DNA of 64,000 bases, taken from NCBI GenBank assembly GCA_022605955.1, contig JAKCOZ010000009.1, forward strand, positions 3,534,001 through 3,598,000, written 5' to 3'. Position numbers and translations under genes: made by a program. This document shows, piece by piece, positions 1 through 11,430 of the stretch; the first letter of the stretch is position 1, and every line of letters begins with the position of its first letter. Under the pieces are notes generated by a model. The model was not told the DNA's origin, did no database searches, and saw only the letters and a list, made by a program, of their open reading frames with translations. This DNA is from Rallus limicola. Its lineage: Eukaryota; Chordata; Aves; Gruiformes; Rallidae.

Positions 1-824
1 CTTTAGAAACAGAACTGTCATGGTCCCTAGATCCATTCATTAGTGAGCTAAAGTGACCACTGGCAGCCAAGCAAGTTTGAGAGGGACTTTGGTATTAAAG
101 TAGAACTCACCTCTGGACACAACCAACAGTGCCATCTGCTGCAGAATGCAGCATTGGCTCACCTTCAGAAAGGACAGAGAGATCAGGTTCCTAAAGAATC
201 CATCTCTGAGGATCCTTTCATGCATGATCTAAGTAATAAAAATGCCCACCAAAACCCCAAGCCCACAGCTGAAACCCCCACTGTTAGAAGATGTGAGAAT
301 TCTGATACTTGTGCAACTTAGATGAGGAAGAAGCCAAACCCTCAGCCAGGGTAACTGACAGATTTGTGGTTAGTTGGATGGAGTGGCCAGAAAGAGAACA
401 TTTTCTTGCAGCCATGCACCTCCAATGCCTATGTGGCAACAAATACATTGATGATGGGACTGCAAGGGCTTTCTAACGGGTATAGCAGGTACCACAAGGG
501 TCCTCCATTCAGATTGCTGAAGAGCTATCAGAACAGACACCCCTAACCAGAAGGTCACTAGCTTTTCAGTTATATTTTCATGTATTTTTTAGAGAAAGTG
601 GAAAATATTCTTCTTTCAGGAGACCATTCTCTCTAACATTTGTCTACGATACACATCCTTATGCTCTGGGCCTGTTTTCACCATCTCTGTTTTCAGGTCC
701 CTGGAACTGCATAGGGAAACTCTGGGCTCTCTAGGGCAATATCCACACACCTGGGTCCTTTTCAGACAATCAGAGCTGTTCCCAGCATCTCAAAATGAGA
801 CTTCTGCAGAGTCGGGAGCTTCTC

Positions 825-884
825 CCTCAATGATGGGTCCCTTCCAACTCAGGAGATTCTGCATGGTTCTGTGATCCCAGGCCC
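825..884 (+). mobile_element. CR1 LINE 3'-end fragment
   Basis: The stretch contains 'gggtcccttccaactcagg' followed by 'attctgcatggttctgtga'. This is the typical CR1 3' tail: a 'gtcccttccaac' block followed by degenerate 'attctrtg' repeats. Only the extreme 3' end is left, as is usual for 5'-truncated avian CR1 copies. It reads in the + orientation. Confidence 0.65.
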
Positions 885-3800
885 TGGGCAGACAGGCTGC
901 CAGGTGGTCTTACCCCATGCAGCACAGACTGGAGAAAGCTGGGAGAGGGAGGGAGGAAGGAGCCAAAGCAGGTGAAGAAAGGCAAAGATCCCTTTGAAGA
1001 TCATAGAAATAAAATGCAGAGTCAGCTTGTTCTCGCTCCATATCACTTGAGAGTGTTGCTTGTACTACAGGTTGTTGGCAACTTCAAATATTGGACCTCC
1101 CTGTTGGTAAGAAAGAGTCATTAAATGATCATTCTCCTTAAGGCTGTTGTTTGAGCCCTCTCTCTGAGCAATGTTCTCAGATGATTTATGCCTGGCCCCT
1201 TCCTCTTTAGAGCTGGAGTTGCAAAGAAGGTGTATTTCTCTCACTTCAGGTTGTAACTTAACATCAAAAGGCAAAAACATCAATACAACAGATTTGTGTC
1301 AAGGCTTGCTTCTACCAGTTACCTATGTGACCTTAATCCTGATGTATTCATACCTTGTTGATAAACCCTCCTTGTTTCATGCTCTTTTTCCTGAGAAGAA
1401 TCTGTCAGCAGCAGAATGTAGGTGAATTTGTAGGGAAAACTGAATTTACTTCCTCTCCTTCCAACACCTAGAGAGGACTGCAGGTTTTCTGTGGATGTAG
1501 TTAATATTACTGCTGGCTAAGGAATTTTACTGAGACAACCTCTATGGGGTACAGCTGGTAGTTAGATCCCTAAACAGATCCATAGTAAAATTAATCCTTA
1601 TTCTGAAAGGAAGTCAAGGGAATAAAGCAGCATATAAAGCTGAGGAAGTTTCTCTCAGGCCTCCACGGACAGCAAGGAAGAAGGTTTAGGAAGGATGTTC
1701 ATGGCAGCTGGAAAGAAGGGTTAATTTAGGATTAATTGACCAAACCCAGAATGATTCCAAAGTGTGACCTTCAGCAGAGCAGCTTTGGGAAATGCCAAGT
1801 CAAGAGTGCTCTGGAGTGGTGGTAGATGCATGAGGCGTTTTCTTTGGGTAAGAGCAGAGGGTTCCAGGCCACCTCTGATGAAGTGAGCAAGGAGTCACTC
1901 ATTTAGCAAGATTTCAGGTAACTCTGCTATGGAGTCAGCTGTTCACTGGAGCAGGGAGATACCATAGTTTCATGGGCCATTCATAACAAATTACCTGGAA
2001 TCAGGCAAAAAGCAGGTGGGCAAAATCCACATATGCATTTCCAGAAAGCAAATGATTTCTGGCTGAGGCCCAGTCCAGTGGTAACAAACCAGTGCACTGA
2101 TGTCAGGCCATGCAGGTTAGAGCACAAAGTCTAAATACCATCATTAGACATACAGCAGAGATTTTGCTTCCATGAGGACAGTATCCAATCTGCTTGGAGC
2201 AGCACTAGGGTACATTAAGCTGCCCCTTCAGAAGACAGCACACTTACACATCTTCCTTTTCCTTGCTGAAAGTAAGAGTAAGATATAAATTGGAGGTTGC
2301 TAGGTGGCTTTCTTGTTCTTCACAGCAAGAAGATAAGAGGCTTCTTTGGGGGGATGAATTTGCATTAAACCCCAGTTCATCTAACAACATATAAAGCCAC
2401 TTTTGCTACCCTGGACTATTATTTGTAATACCTATAAGCATCACATGCTCAACTCCTGTTTTGTGAAGGGCTTCTGCAGCATCTTGCAAAAGCAAATGCT
2501 ACTTGTATGAGAACAGAGTGGCCTCTTTTAAATCCAAACCATCATCAAAGGCAAGCCTCAGGCAGAAATGCAAAACTCCCTGGAGCATTTTGGTCAAGAC
2601 CACTTGTTAGAACATGTGAGTGGCCATACTCAGACACACACCCATCCCTCTGTGTCCCTCACACTCAATCTTTTCACATTATGCCACAGGCTTTTCAGCC
2701 CCAAGATCAGGACTCAAAGCTATCATTAACCCTACTGTAAGGGAACATTCTTCCCAGGCACCTCCAATCCTTACACAATTTGGCCAGTGGAAAAGCTCCA
2801 TTTGTTTTGTGCAAGCAGTCTGGGCTTGCCTCTAGGATAAAGACAATTTACAACACACGTGCATGAATGTGACAGCAGCTATTGTAACGCTGTCACAGAA
2901 CAGATATAAGCATTTTTTCTCTACAGTGTGCTGCTTAAGGTCTTGTCTGGACTTGGTGGAGACAAGTGTACACAGTGTAGAGACGGGGAAATGGAAATCA
3001 AAAGGGATCCTGTCACAGGCCTGTCCTTAACACTTCTCCAGTCGAAGCTGCTAGTCTGAAAAAAACATGACTGAAGCAGAGGCTTCAGCACGGTGTTCTG
3101 CCCAAAAGTACCTGCTGGAAGCAGGGAAGTTACACTAAAAACTGTGTGTTTTTATGTGCTTGTGTTCTCACCTCTACTCCTGGAGCACAACAGCACAGAA
3201 AAACAATGCTCTGTCAGCTGTTCTAGAAAATACCAGCTAACCCCAGACATACATATATATGACATTAAAGAGAGGTGTCATAGACTCCCTTTATGACTTG
3301 ATTACTGCCTGTTTAATTAGCACGCTTAGGGGTACAGTGTGCAAGGAGAGGTTGAGTATTTACACAGGCAGCATGAGCCTTCACTACTGCCTGGCTCTGC
3401 TTTTCCCCGTGCAGCGGAGAGGCAAACGAACAGTACACGTACGCTGTGCAGCTTCCCTGCCATGCATCTGCCAAACTGCTGGGACCTCAAAGGGCTACAC
3501 CAGCTCTTTCATGTGATTCTCCTGTGTAAAGATGAGGAGTGCAGAGTCAGAGCACTCAGATTTCTCCCTATTTGCAGGTAGCAGTGAAAGCATGTGCCAG
3601 TTTCCATCAGAATTCCTTCCCCATCCCCCTAGCTCTGCTCCGTTCGGGTATGCATGGAGTTATGTACAGAATGCATGTCCTCATGCCTGCCCTACTGTCT
3701 CTCCCAACTGTTGACATGTTCTCTCAATGTATATGTGAAAAACAAGTGTTGGAAAACAACTTCTTGGGAAAACACTGACGATTGTTCTCCAGCCTTGGGC

Positions 3801-3940
3801 TACTCCACCAGAAACAGTTAGCTCTTTGTGGAAGACATCAGCTGGACACAAACTGACTGGGGATTTGTTCTGGGCCTCTCTGCTATAGAAACAAAACGAG
3901 AATTCACAGTGGGCTTCTGTTTATCTACAGATTAATCGCT

Positions 3941-3960
3941 CCCCCCCCCCCCCCCCCCCC
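3941..3960. repeat. Poly-C tract (20 C)
   Basis: An uninterrupted run of 20 C residues in non-coding sequence. Its length is likely polymorphic and prone to sequencing error. Confidence 0.9.
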
Positions 3961-5274
3961 TTTCAAGGCAATACTTCTCCACGCTCGTGATCAGGGCAAA
4001 TGTGCTGCGACTGCTGAGTTGCTGTGGCTGGGTGGTTTTTTTACAGGGCACTCTCTACTCTGGCAGAAAAAAACCCACTAGCACACATCTAACAGGAGCC
4101 TAGGAGTGAGAGACTAATGAATCAACTAACCTCACACAAGCAGGTGCCTTAGCATGCCTGTATCCCTGAGCACAGGCCATGAAGTAACATCTCCTGCTTC
4201 TCCAGAATGCACTGCTGATTCCCCTATTGACCCAAGCAGAGCCCACGTTGAGTCTGAGTTTACTGTGTAAAACAGAAGTACAAAGCAGATAAGGAACTGG
4301 TTCTGCATTTCAGCCTTTGCATGTTCTAGCAGGCTCCATCAGTAAACCTCTCATCACATCACCCCGCCTCTGTAGCTTCAGGGTTTGAGGCTTTTTTTTT
4401 AATTCTCTCTTTTGGAACAGGAGTCTATCACCCAGCATCCAGATGTTCTCCACAAACATAGTGTGTTTCCTGTTACAAATCATTCTCAGTTAGTGATTTC
4501 CAACATCCCAGGGAGCTTAGCTGAATTTGCCTGCCACCACAAATGTGCACAAGCCACCAACAAAAGCAGGAGGCGTCCCCAGAATCCAAACTGTGAAGTT
4601 TAATCTGCTCTATTGTGCTGATTCATAAATCTATCTGGAGCTGCAGCAGGTTAAAGGAAGAGCCCAGCTTCGCTCTGTGTATTTTAAGCAGGACAGAATT
4701 CCACAATAGCTTTGTATAACCCCTTTGTTCTGATATCCAAGGGCTTAGGGTGCCGATGAGTCTCAAATCCCGCTCCAAACAGCCAGCCATTATAAAACAC
4801 TGTCTGCCTTTCATAACATGCCAGCAGAAATCGCCTGAGAGTGGTCTTAGCTTAGTTCACAGCCAGATTTCTACCTACCATTTTACTCCAGGGCTAAAAA
4901 GGAAAAGCTGTCCTTCTGTACCATCACTCTCATGCAATCAGTCAGGGGCTGGGGGTGAGGAAACACTATTTATGTAAAATTCCTTCTCTCCAGAGCACAA
5001 AAGCTGCTGCTTCCCCCAACTGAAGCAGGCACAAAGCCATGGAAACCAGGGGAAGTTACACAAGGGCACAGAACTGTTGATGGAGCCAGATCACACACTG
5101 GACCCAATGTTGCTCGTGGGCAGTAGGTGGGGCTTTCGGCATTTGCGTGGGGGCTCTCCAGAGAGACCCAGAGGAGGAGGCTCCAACCTTCTGGTTTTCG
5201 TAACAGCATCTCCCTCCAGCAGGGCTGGGGCATGGGCGGAGTTTGACGAACCCAAAATAAACAGGGACTCGCAG

Positions 5275-5344
5275 CATCTTGTGAGTACGTTCAACCTCAG
5301 AAGGCTACACTGCAACAGCTAGGAGAGTAAGGGCAGCTGGGAAG
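5275..5344 (+). other. Possible 5' untranslated exon of the SOUL-family gene
   Basis: A perfect-looking donor (gaag|gtaagtaag) lies at 5,344/5,345, about 90 bases downstream of an AT-rich 'aaaataaa' element. The first coding exon of the SOUL-family gene has an acceptor-like 'ctttcag' at 7,541-7,547, ten bases before its ATG, so an upstream untranslated exon is expected. Assigning this donor to it is inference; the exon's 5' limit is not visible. Confidence 0.2.
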
Positions 5345-7557
5345 GTAAGTAAGCCTACTTTCTCCTTTTCTTAATGCAACGGGCAGCTCATGGAGCAGCA
5401 TGTTATGGCTTGGCTTACACCTGGCAGCAGCATACCTGCACAGACGCCTGCTATGCTCCCTGTCCCTTTGGGCAGCGTGTTCACAGCTGCAGAATAAGCC
5501 AAGGCAACCTACAGTCTATTTATATGAAGAGATGGAACTCTTGAAACTAGACTTTCTGTAGATATACAAATTAATTCAACTCCAAGTAGCTGGAGGATTC
5601 TTCTTAGTTTGTCTTCACAGACTCACACACACAGAGAAGTTTCATGCTATTCAAAAGTATTTCTTACTTGTAGTCACCAACAGTGCAAAGTTAAGATGTG
5701 TTGGAGAGGGCTTGGAATTGGCAAGTAGAGATAAGGCATGTGCTGAAACAGAGGAATGTTTCCTTCTTTCTAACGTGTCCAGAAGCCCATGAAGAATGTC
5801 TTTTCTGTCAAGCTACAGCAAGAAGTAGGAAGTGAAATGACAGCAAAGCAGCAGCATGAAATAGCAACAGATAAATTACTGCAGGAATTTCCAGTACAAT
5901 TACTTGTGCTTGGTTCTAATAAAACAATTGGATTCCTGCTTTAAAGTTACACTTTGGCCATCTCTAACTACTACTGGCAAAAGTTTGTGGGAGCACAACA
6001 GCCCAGCTTGGGCACATGCAGCAGTGCTGGTGCCCAGCCACTCCATGAGGACTGCTGCAGGTGCCGTATCTTCTGGCTGGGACAGGGAGCTACTGGCATC
6101 AGCCTCCTGCTGATCTCACTTTGCTCTAGGGGGAGAAATGAAGGAGCTGCTAGGAAAAAAGTGAGTGCTGTGTACTGCCTATTTTAAGGATTGTAAGTGA
6201 AGCATGGAGGGGTGTGTGTGTTTCTTTTTACTTTTTTTTTTTTTTCTTTTTAATATAAAAAGCTTTTCAACCTCACAGATCCCAAAGGGGAAACTCTTTG
6301 CAGCCGCCTCTCAATCAGAAAATAGGAGGAGATTAACCACAGGCCACATGCTCTAAGGAAATGGAAAGGGATTTGGCAGTCAGGTAGCACAAGGCAGCTA
6401 CTGGCTTTACAAAAGCAGCCAGGGCACAGGAACAGCCTGTCACAAATGTCACATTAAAGATGGCCCATCTCAGAGACCTTACTGCTGGAGGTGGGACACG
6501 CTGCAAACCCCATCAGCACACCTGTACTAGGAAACTCATGAGAAAGGTAGACCCCTGAAAGCCCAGGCAGTGGGGCTGAACAGTGAGGAGAAATAACCTC
6601 TGCTCGTTCTGGTACCATGATCAAGCTGAATTCTGAGAAGACAAGGCAGGATGAGCTAAGTATCACAGAATTTACTAGGTGCCACCTTTGCAACACAAAG
6701 TGCTAAGGACATCATAAAGTAACAGGAAGCAGAGGCTTTCTCAGGTTATAATCTACCCCAGGAGTGACAAGAAGCATCACAGCTCCTATGACCTCAAGAA
6801 TTTTAACCAGAAGTGATTATTTCAATGGTGATACTGATTTACTTTCACTTGCTTTATTTTGGGATAGGAAGCTGAGTGTTTCCCTGTTTTCAGCTTTTTC
6901 CTTCTGGGTGCAGCTAGGAAAGCAGCTACATATCCATCAATACAGACCCAGGCTATTCACAGGGCTCTGGGGCCAACAGCCTTAAGAAAGGTATCAGCTA
7001 TTCTGAGAGGCCAAACAGTGTTAAAGGCACAGCCAACACCACGGTACCCACCAGCACCAATACATTTTTACCCAGGAGCAAAGCAGTTGAACTTCTGAAG
7101 TCACTTTTACTCACAGATTTCCACAGAACTGCCACTTGCAGAACCTCAACCTTCTGATTTGCCACCAGGAAACACTTTCACTTCATGGGGCAGCAAATGC
7201 AGTATCCTGAAAGGTGAATGCTTCCATGTGAGCCTGGAGGCAGCTTCTTGGTCCCGATTCTCCACCAGGTGTCCTTCAGGGCTAAATGGTTTTCAGCCCC
7301 CATTGAATTGCTTGGGGTAAGCAGTGGAATCCAGACCTTCACAATTTCAGGGACACTTGCCTTTTAGGAAACACCTGTCCTTTACCTGATTTTTTCCAGT
7401 CACTTGTCAGTGGAGCAAGTTACTGAAGGGCTGGAAACCAGAGGCCAAGGAAAGCTCTGAGATCAGGCAAAAGAGCCTTAGAGCTTTCTTCTACCCCACA
7501 TAACCCACAGTGATTGAAGAGGCCAGTGAACTCTGTCTGCCTTTCAGCTCTGCCAAG

Positions 7558-7632
7558 ATGATCAAGTCCTTCAAGCAAACGTTTCTGTCCCTGGATCTGC
7601 AGTCCCCTCGGTGGAGCTCAGCAGAGACAACG
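7558..7632 (+). CDS. SOUL-family gene, coding exon 1
   Basis: Encodes the first 25 residues, beginning MIKSFKQTFLSLDLQ. An acceptor-like 'tgcctttcag' ends at 7,547 and the donor is ACG|gtaacc. Phase 0 at the exit joins the AKDYELRQY exon. This N-terminal exon is the least conserved part of the family, so it is the least certain exon. Confidence 0.65.
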
Positions 7633-9107
7633 GTAACCACCAAAGGGCAGGGGAACAGAGCTCTGCAGTCAGGGTGAAGCAGAGCAAAGGAGGGTTTGGG
7701 ATTAAGTCCCATGAGTGTGGAGGAGAGGGGAAGGATTACTACAGACACAGCTCACAACTAGGTGCAAGGAGGGGCAGAAAGAGCACAGGAGCATTGATTT
7801 ATAAGGCAGAGCAGCATGGCTTTGCAAGAGAGACTTAAGTTTGGTATTGGGGGTAAGCCTAGTCTGCAGCAAAGAGCCTGCCCAGCAGTATCCCATTGCA
7901 ACAATAAGTTTCATACTAGTTTGGAAAAAGCAGCTATTAATTTGTGATCCTGCATCTTCACCTCATTACTGTTGATTTTTTTTTTAACCTTTCAGGCAAA
8001 GGATTATGAGCTGCGTCAGTATGAGACAGCCAAGTGGGTCAGCACAGTCATTCGGGGAGAAACCCAGAAGGAGGCGATGCGTCAGGGCTTCTGGAAGCTC
8101 TTCCACTACATCCAGGGGAAGAATGACAAAGGTACAACGTGCCAGCTTCACAGCCCTGGGAGATGGGAGCTAAATAGGGTGAATGGTAGATGAGCTGTGG
8201 GATGGAGCAGGTCCCAACACCCCTGTGCCTCCATCAGGGCACTCCATGCAGGAGGCTGCATTTTAGGACAGGACACTCTGCAGTCAAGCAGAGCTTAAGA
8301 CTTGTCTCTCCTCCCCTCTAGAAATGAAGATTGACATGACTGTGCCAGTGACATGCCTGGTAAAGCCTGGTGGCACAGACTTCAAGGTCTCCTTCTTCGT
8401 GCCATTTGAACACCAGGACTCCCCAGCCCAGCCCAGCGACTCAGACGTGTTCATTGAAGAGCGTAAGGCAGCAGCGATCTTTGTCCGGTAGGTAAGCAGC
8501 ACCAGCACAGCTCACAAGCTAAGGTAGCTACTGATAAAGGAGTAGCTACTCCATTAGCAGTGTGGACTACTCCTGCTTAGAGCTGATACTTAACTGGGGA
8601 ATCTAGCCTGCTCTTTAGAACTTCAGCAAAAGCTGAGCATTTATAGATTTTTCCTTACCCTTGGGTGTCTTCCCAAGAAGAAAGAAATCACCAAGTGTTG
8701 AAACAGTTTTCAGGAGACTTTAGAACAGGCAGTAGGCTTTGCCTACAGCATCTTCTGCTCTTGGGACACATTCTCTGCCACAGAGCACTTGCATCACTTT
8801 TCCAGGACCCTGTTCAGTCCCAAACTTCCACAAAACCTGCATAGCAGTTCATTACAGGAAGAGCACCCACTTGGCCTCTCTGCATGCAACAATCAGCTGG
8901 CTAATACCTCCCTCCCTTTTGGTTTCTACCAGATCCTTTGGTGGATTTGCCTCCCCAGAGAAATATGCTGAGGAAGCTCAAGTCTTGGCCAGAATTTTAA
9001 GAAGCAGAGGCCAACCCTTCCACGAAGATTTCTTCTACACCGCGGGTTATGACAGTCCCTTCAAGCTCTTCAACAGGCACAATGAAGTGTGGTATTTTAA
9101 AAAGTAA
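7558..9107 (+). CDS. SOUL/HEBP family heme-binding protein (HEBP2-like), four exons
   Basis: Joined exons 7558-7632, 7996-8131, 8322-8487 and 8933-9107 give 183 codons with consistent phases and GT/AG junctions, close to the length of HEBP2/SOUL (about 205). Diagnostic blocks of the SOUL family are present: 'AKWVST', 'YIQGKND', 'EMKIDMTVPVT', 'SDVFIEER', 'FVRSFGGF' and the C-terminal 'YTAGYDSPFKLFNRHNEVW'. Family members are small cytosolic proteins that bind heme or porphyrins; SOUL was first described from chicken retina and pineal. The start ATG at 7,558 has A at -3 and encodes MIKSF. The His reported as the heme ligand in mouse SOUL (LRHY-type motif) is Gln here (LRQYETAKW), so heme binding may differ. 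It lies next to GAS5, tail to tail. It could be a SOUL paralog distinct from true HEBP2, so no symbol is given. Confidence 0.88.
7996..8131 (+). CDS. SOUL-family gene, coding exon 2
   Basis: Acceptor 'aacctttcag' and donor AAAG|gtacaa. It encodes AKDYELRQYETAKWVST through YIQGKNDK, the first beta strand and first long helix of the SOUL fold. It contains the Gln that replaces the reported heme-ligand His. Confidence 0.9.
8322..8487 (+). CDS. SOUL-family gene, coding exon 3
   Basis: Acceptor 'ctcccctctag'; the donor is CG|gtaggt. A second 'ggtaag' a few bases later would read through an in-frame TAG, so the first GT is chosen. Encodes EMKIDMTVPVT, the strand-rich centre and SDVFIEERKAAAIFVR. 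Confidence 0.9.
8933..9107 (+). CDS. SOUL-family gene, terminal coding exon
   Basis: Acceptor 'tttctaccag'; restores the Arg codon (CG+A) and encodes SFGGFASPEKYAEEAQ through NEVWYFKK, stop TAA at 9,105-9,107. The segment LARILRSRGQPFHEDFF corresponds to the region described as BH3-like in human SOUL. Confidence 0.92.
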
Positions 9108-10050
9108 TACAGTGGAAAAAGCAACACTTGGATGCTACTAATCAGCTCTGGATGAGAACAAGCCTTATTAATGGCTTTTGCTTTTAGTGCAGAAGATTTA
9201 ATTTAATTTGCACACAGACACAGGATCACATCTAATCCCATTTTGTCTAGGATCAAATATTCTTGCTAATAGGATTTCAGCTGTTAATGATATACAATTT
9301 GTATTCAAGTAGACTGTACAAGCTTAAGATACAACACATTCCTCTTACTGAAAGGTTCTAGGGACCACTAATCCAAAAATACTCCTGCATGACAGTTTGG
9401 ATGTCTAGTCTAGTTTTACTTCTCATTAGAAGTGCAACAGCTCAAGAGTTACAGAGAACGAGTTCTCCAGAGAGCTGATTTTCCCATGTTGCTACCACTC
9501 CTGAGACAACAGAAAGCTGGGGAAAGTAGCTTTCAGAGACAAAACCTACCATTCAATCATTTTGGGAAGCAGCAGTACCTTCACAGGCCCATGTGCCTCA
9601 TCAACAGCAATTTTAAAACATATTCACAAGATCCTTCACCCCTCCATTTCACTTCTCCCTCATGGAGGCTGGACACCATCTTGCTCCAGACTAATGGCAG
9701 CAACCAGATTAGAGCAAGAGTCCAGTGAAGAGGGAAGGGTAGCAGTGTCCAAGCTGTACATGCTTATTCTCTGCCTGAACATGCAATACCAGACTTACTG
9801 TTGGCCTGTCATTTTAGGAGCAAATACACAAGTAGCAGTGTTTAGTCCTCACATAGGAAACACTGACTGCTCCTATTATCCAGCATACTGGTCAGGTCAG
9901 CTATGGCTTGCACACTAGCAGTATGTGACATAAGACACTTGCAAGGACCAGCATTTAAACTAGCTCAGCCCCTGCTCTAAAGCATGCATGTGAAGTGTTT
10001 TACCAAGTAGCCTAGAGCTACAGCAAGCTCTTCAAGTCACAAAGTTCACA
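9108..10050. other. 3' flank between the SOUL gene and GAS5 (convergent)
   Basis: Holds the SOUL-gene 3' UTR. No canonical AATAAA was found on the + strand, so its end is undefined. GAS5 ends from the opposite side near 10,050. Nothing else is recognised. Confidence 0.5.
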
Positions 10051-10070
10051 ACAACAGGAGTTTACAAGTT

Positions 10071-10076
10071 TTTATT
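10071..10076 (-). terminator. GAS5 polyadenylation signal
   Basis: AATAAA on the minus strand inside 'accaataaaaacttg', at the end of the last GAS5 exon and about 105 bases after its acceptor at 10,182. Cleavage is expected 10-25 bases further on, near 10,050-10,060. Confidence 0.75.
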
Positions 10077-10240
10077 GGTTCCAATCAGTATCAGGCAAAC
10101 ACCACCACCATGGGAAAGCCCCCCTCGGTCTTTTTTAATGCTGTTCATACAAGTGTAACCCACTGTTTTGCCATCTTCCACCTATTAAGACAGATAAGAA
10201 CCATTGTAAGGCATCAAACCAGGACAAGAGGCCTACTGGA

Positions 10241-10311
10241 AACATGTCAGACCTTAGAATTTCATCTCTGATCAGAGAGAGAGTTCAAGCTAAGGTTATC
10301 ATCATTTGTTC
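10241..10311 (-). ncRNA. SNORD81: C/D box snoRNA, SNORD81 position
   Basis: Minus strand: C box ATGATGA (10,299-10,305), internal D'-like CTGA and C'-like AGATGA, and D box CTGA (10,247-10,250). Short flanking complementarity (GGAACA against TGTTTCC) can form the terminal stem. It lies in the last GAS5 intron, the place of SNORD81 in mammals; the guide was not checked against rRNA, so the name rests mainly on position. Confidence 0.65.
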
Positions 10312-10456
10312 CAGCAAATAAATCTCATTACTGCTACAATTCCACTCACCTTCTCAGTTCTTCCTACAGTAATTTCCAAGTTGCCTTGTCACCTAAAGCA
10401 AGAACACACAATTAACTTCTGCAGTAGTACAGCTGGTACAAGCTCTACAGCAGGTT

Positions 10457-10538
10457 TGTAACCTCAGAGAAAAGTGGAACGGAAATTGTAATATCACAGA
10501 AATTCATTTGGCAGAATCAAGTTTCATCAGTGGCTACA
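10457..10538 (-). ncRNA. SNORD47: C/D box snoRNA SNORD47
   Basis: Minus strand: C-box region CTGATGA (10,524-10,530) and D box CTGA (10,464-10,467), with the SNORD47-like core CCGTTCCA followed by TTTTCTCTGAGGT. Ends TGTAGCC/GGTTACA pair. The C box starts with C rather than the usual purine. Sits in its own intron, 71 nt before the next acceptor. Confidence 0.8.
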
Positions 10539-11341
10539 AATATTCCCAGAAGTTAACAAAATTCATTTGATGGGTGGTCTTACCTAATGAGGTTAGACAG
10601 CAGTGCCTTCCTGAGAGAAAGAAAAGTTGTATCAGAATAACACACAATTTTTTAGATACATAATTGTAATTCCCAAGCGAATTTTACCTAAGAAGAGGCT
10701 GCTGACAAGAACTTTAACTTGCAACACCCAAATAGGATGTACAAAGCTAACAAATCCTAACTCAACTGGCAACATTAAATTACTAATGTCAGAAGAATAA
10801 GGGAAGAATATAAGGCTACTACTTGCTGTGTGATACTGTCTGACAAAGTTCCTGTATTCAACATAACAAAGACTAGCAGGGATTACCAAGTAGTGACAGC
10901 TGCAGCATATGGGGCTGCTGTTTCACCTTTCTTTCAAATTCAAGAGGACAGCATGATCAGCTCACAGGATAGCCAGATGCATCTGATACCAGCTGAAGAG
11001 TGGTGAACTACTGTGCATTTTGCCATATGTTAACCCTGCACTGGCTGAAGTGGCCTCCACTGATTCAGTTCCCTTATCTCCACTATGTGAAGACAAGTTT
11101 AGAGTCAGAGGCCACGTCTGTTCATACAAACAGAGCTCCACATAAATGTTTTAACTATCAGATGTTATAGGACAAATTTTAAGCACCACTACTAGGTATT
11201 TAGCACAGAATGATATTCCAACAATTCTCAAACCTCATGTACACTTACTTCACTTGACTTGGACACAGGCTAGTCATGTTTTTCACACTAACTCTCTAAC
11301 AAGAACTTTAATAGCACTTTAAGACTTAAGTCAGTTTGAAT

Positions 11342-11430
11342 GCATGTACTGTTTCAGTGCAAGAGTCCTCCTCAGCCTTTTTCAGAGAGATTCCCATTGC
11401 TTAGAATAGATCATCACAAACAGTACATGC
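11342..11430 (-). ncRNA. SNORD79: C/D box snoRNA SNORD79
   Basis: Minus strand: C box GTGATGA (11,411-11,417), core ATGGGAATCTCTCTGA as in SNORD79, and D box CTGA (11,354-11,357). The flanks form a perfect 13-bp inverted repeat (GCATGTACTGTTT/AAACAGTACATGC), an unusually long terminal stem. The mature RNA probably spans about 11,347-11,425. Confidence 0.82.

Larger units (their letters stand above)
1..5200. other. Intergenic sequence, no gene recognised
   Basis: Read on both strands, this stretch shows only short open frames without splice-site support or family resemblance. In mammals the gene left of GAS5 is DARS2, but no aspartyl-tRNA synthetase motif was seen here. The recognisable content is a CR1 3' end near 825-884 and a homopolymeric C run at 3,941-3,960. 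Confidence 0.6.

Noticed and set aside
1..7500. Search for DARS2 exons, the mammalian neighbour of GAS5
   Set aside because: No class II aminoacyl-tRNA synthetase motif or plausible exon chain was seen; it may lie elsewhere or outside the window.
10788..10880. Minus-strand C/D-like element (ATGTTGA ... CTGA) in the intron where SNORD80 would be expected
   Set aside because: The C box has a mismatch, no terminal stem is convincing, and no SNORD80 core is present.
11040..11140. Possible snoRNA between TCAG at 11,065 and TTCATA at 11,128
   Set aside because: The C box would be TATGAAC, too far from RTGATGA, with no stem.
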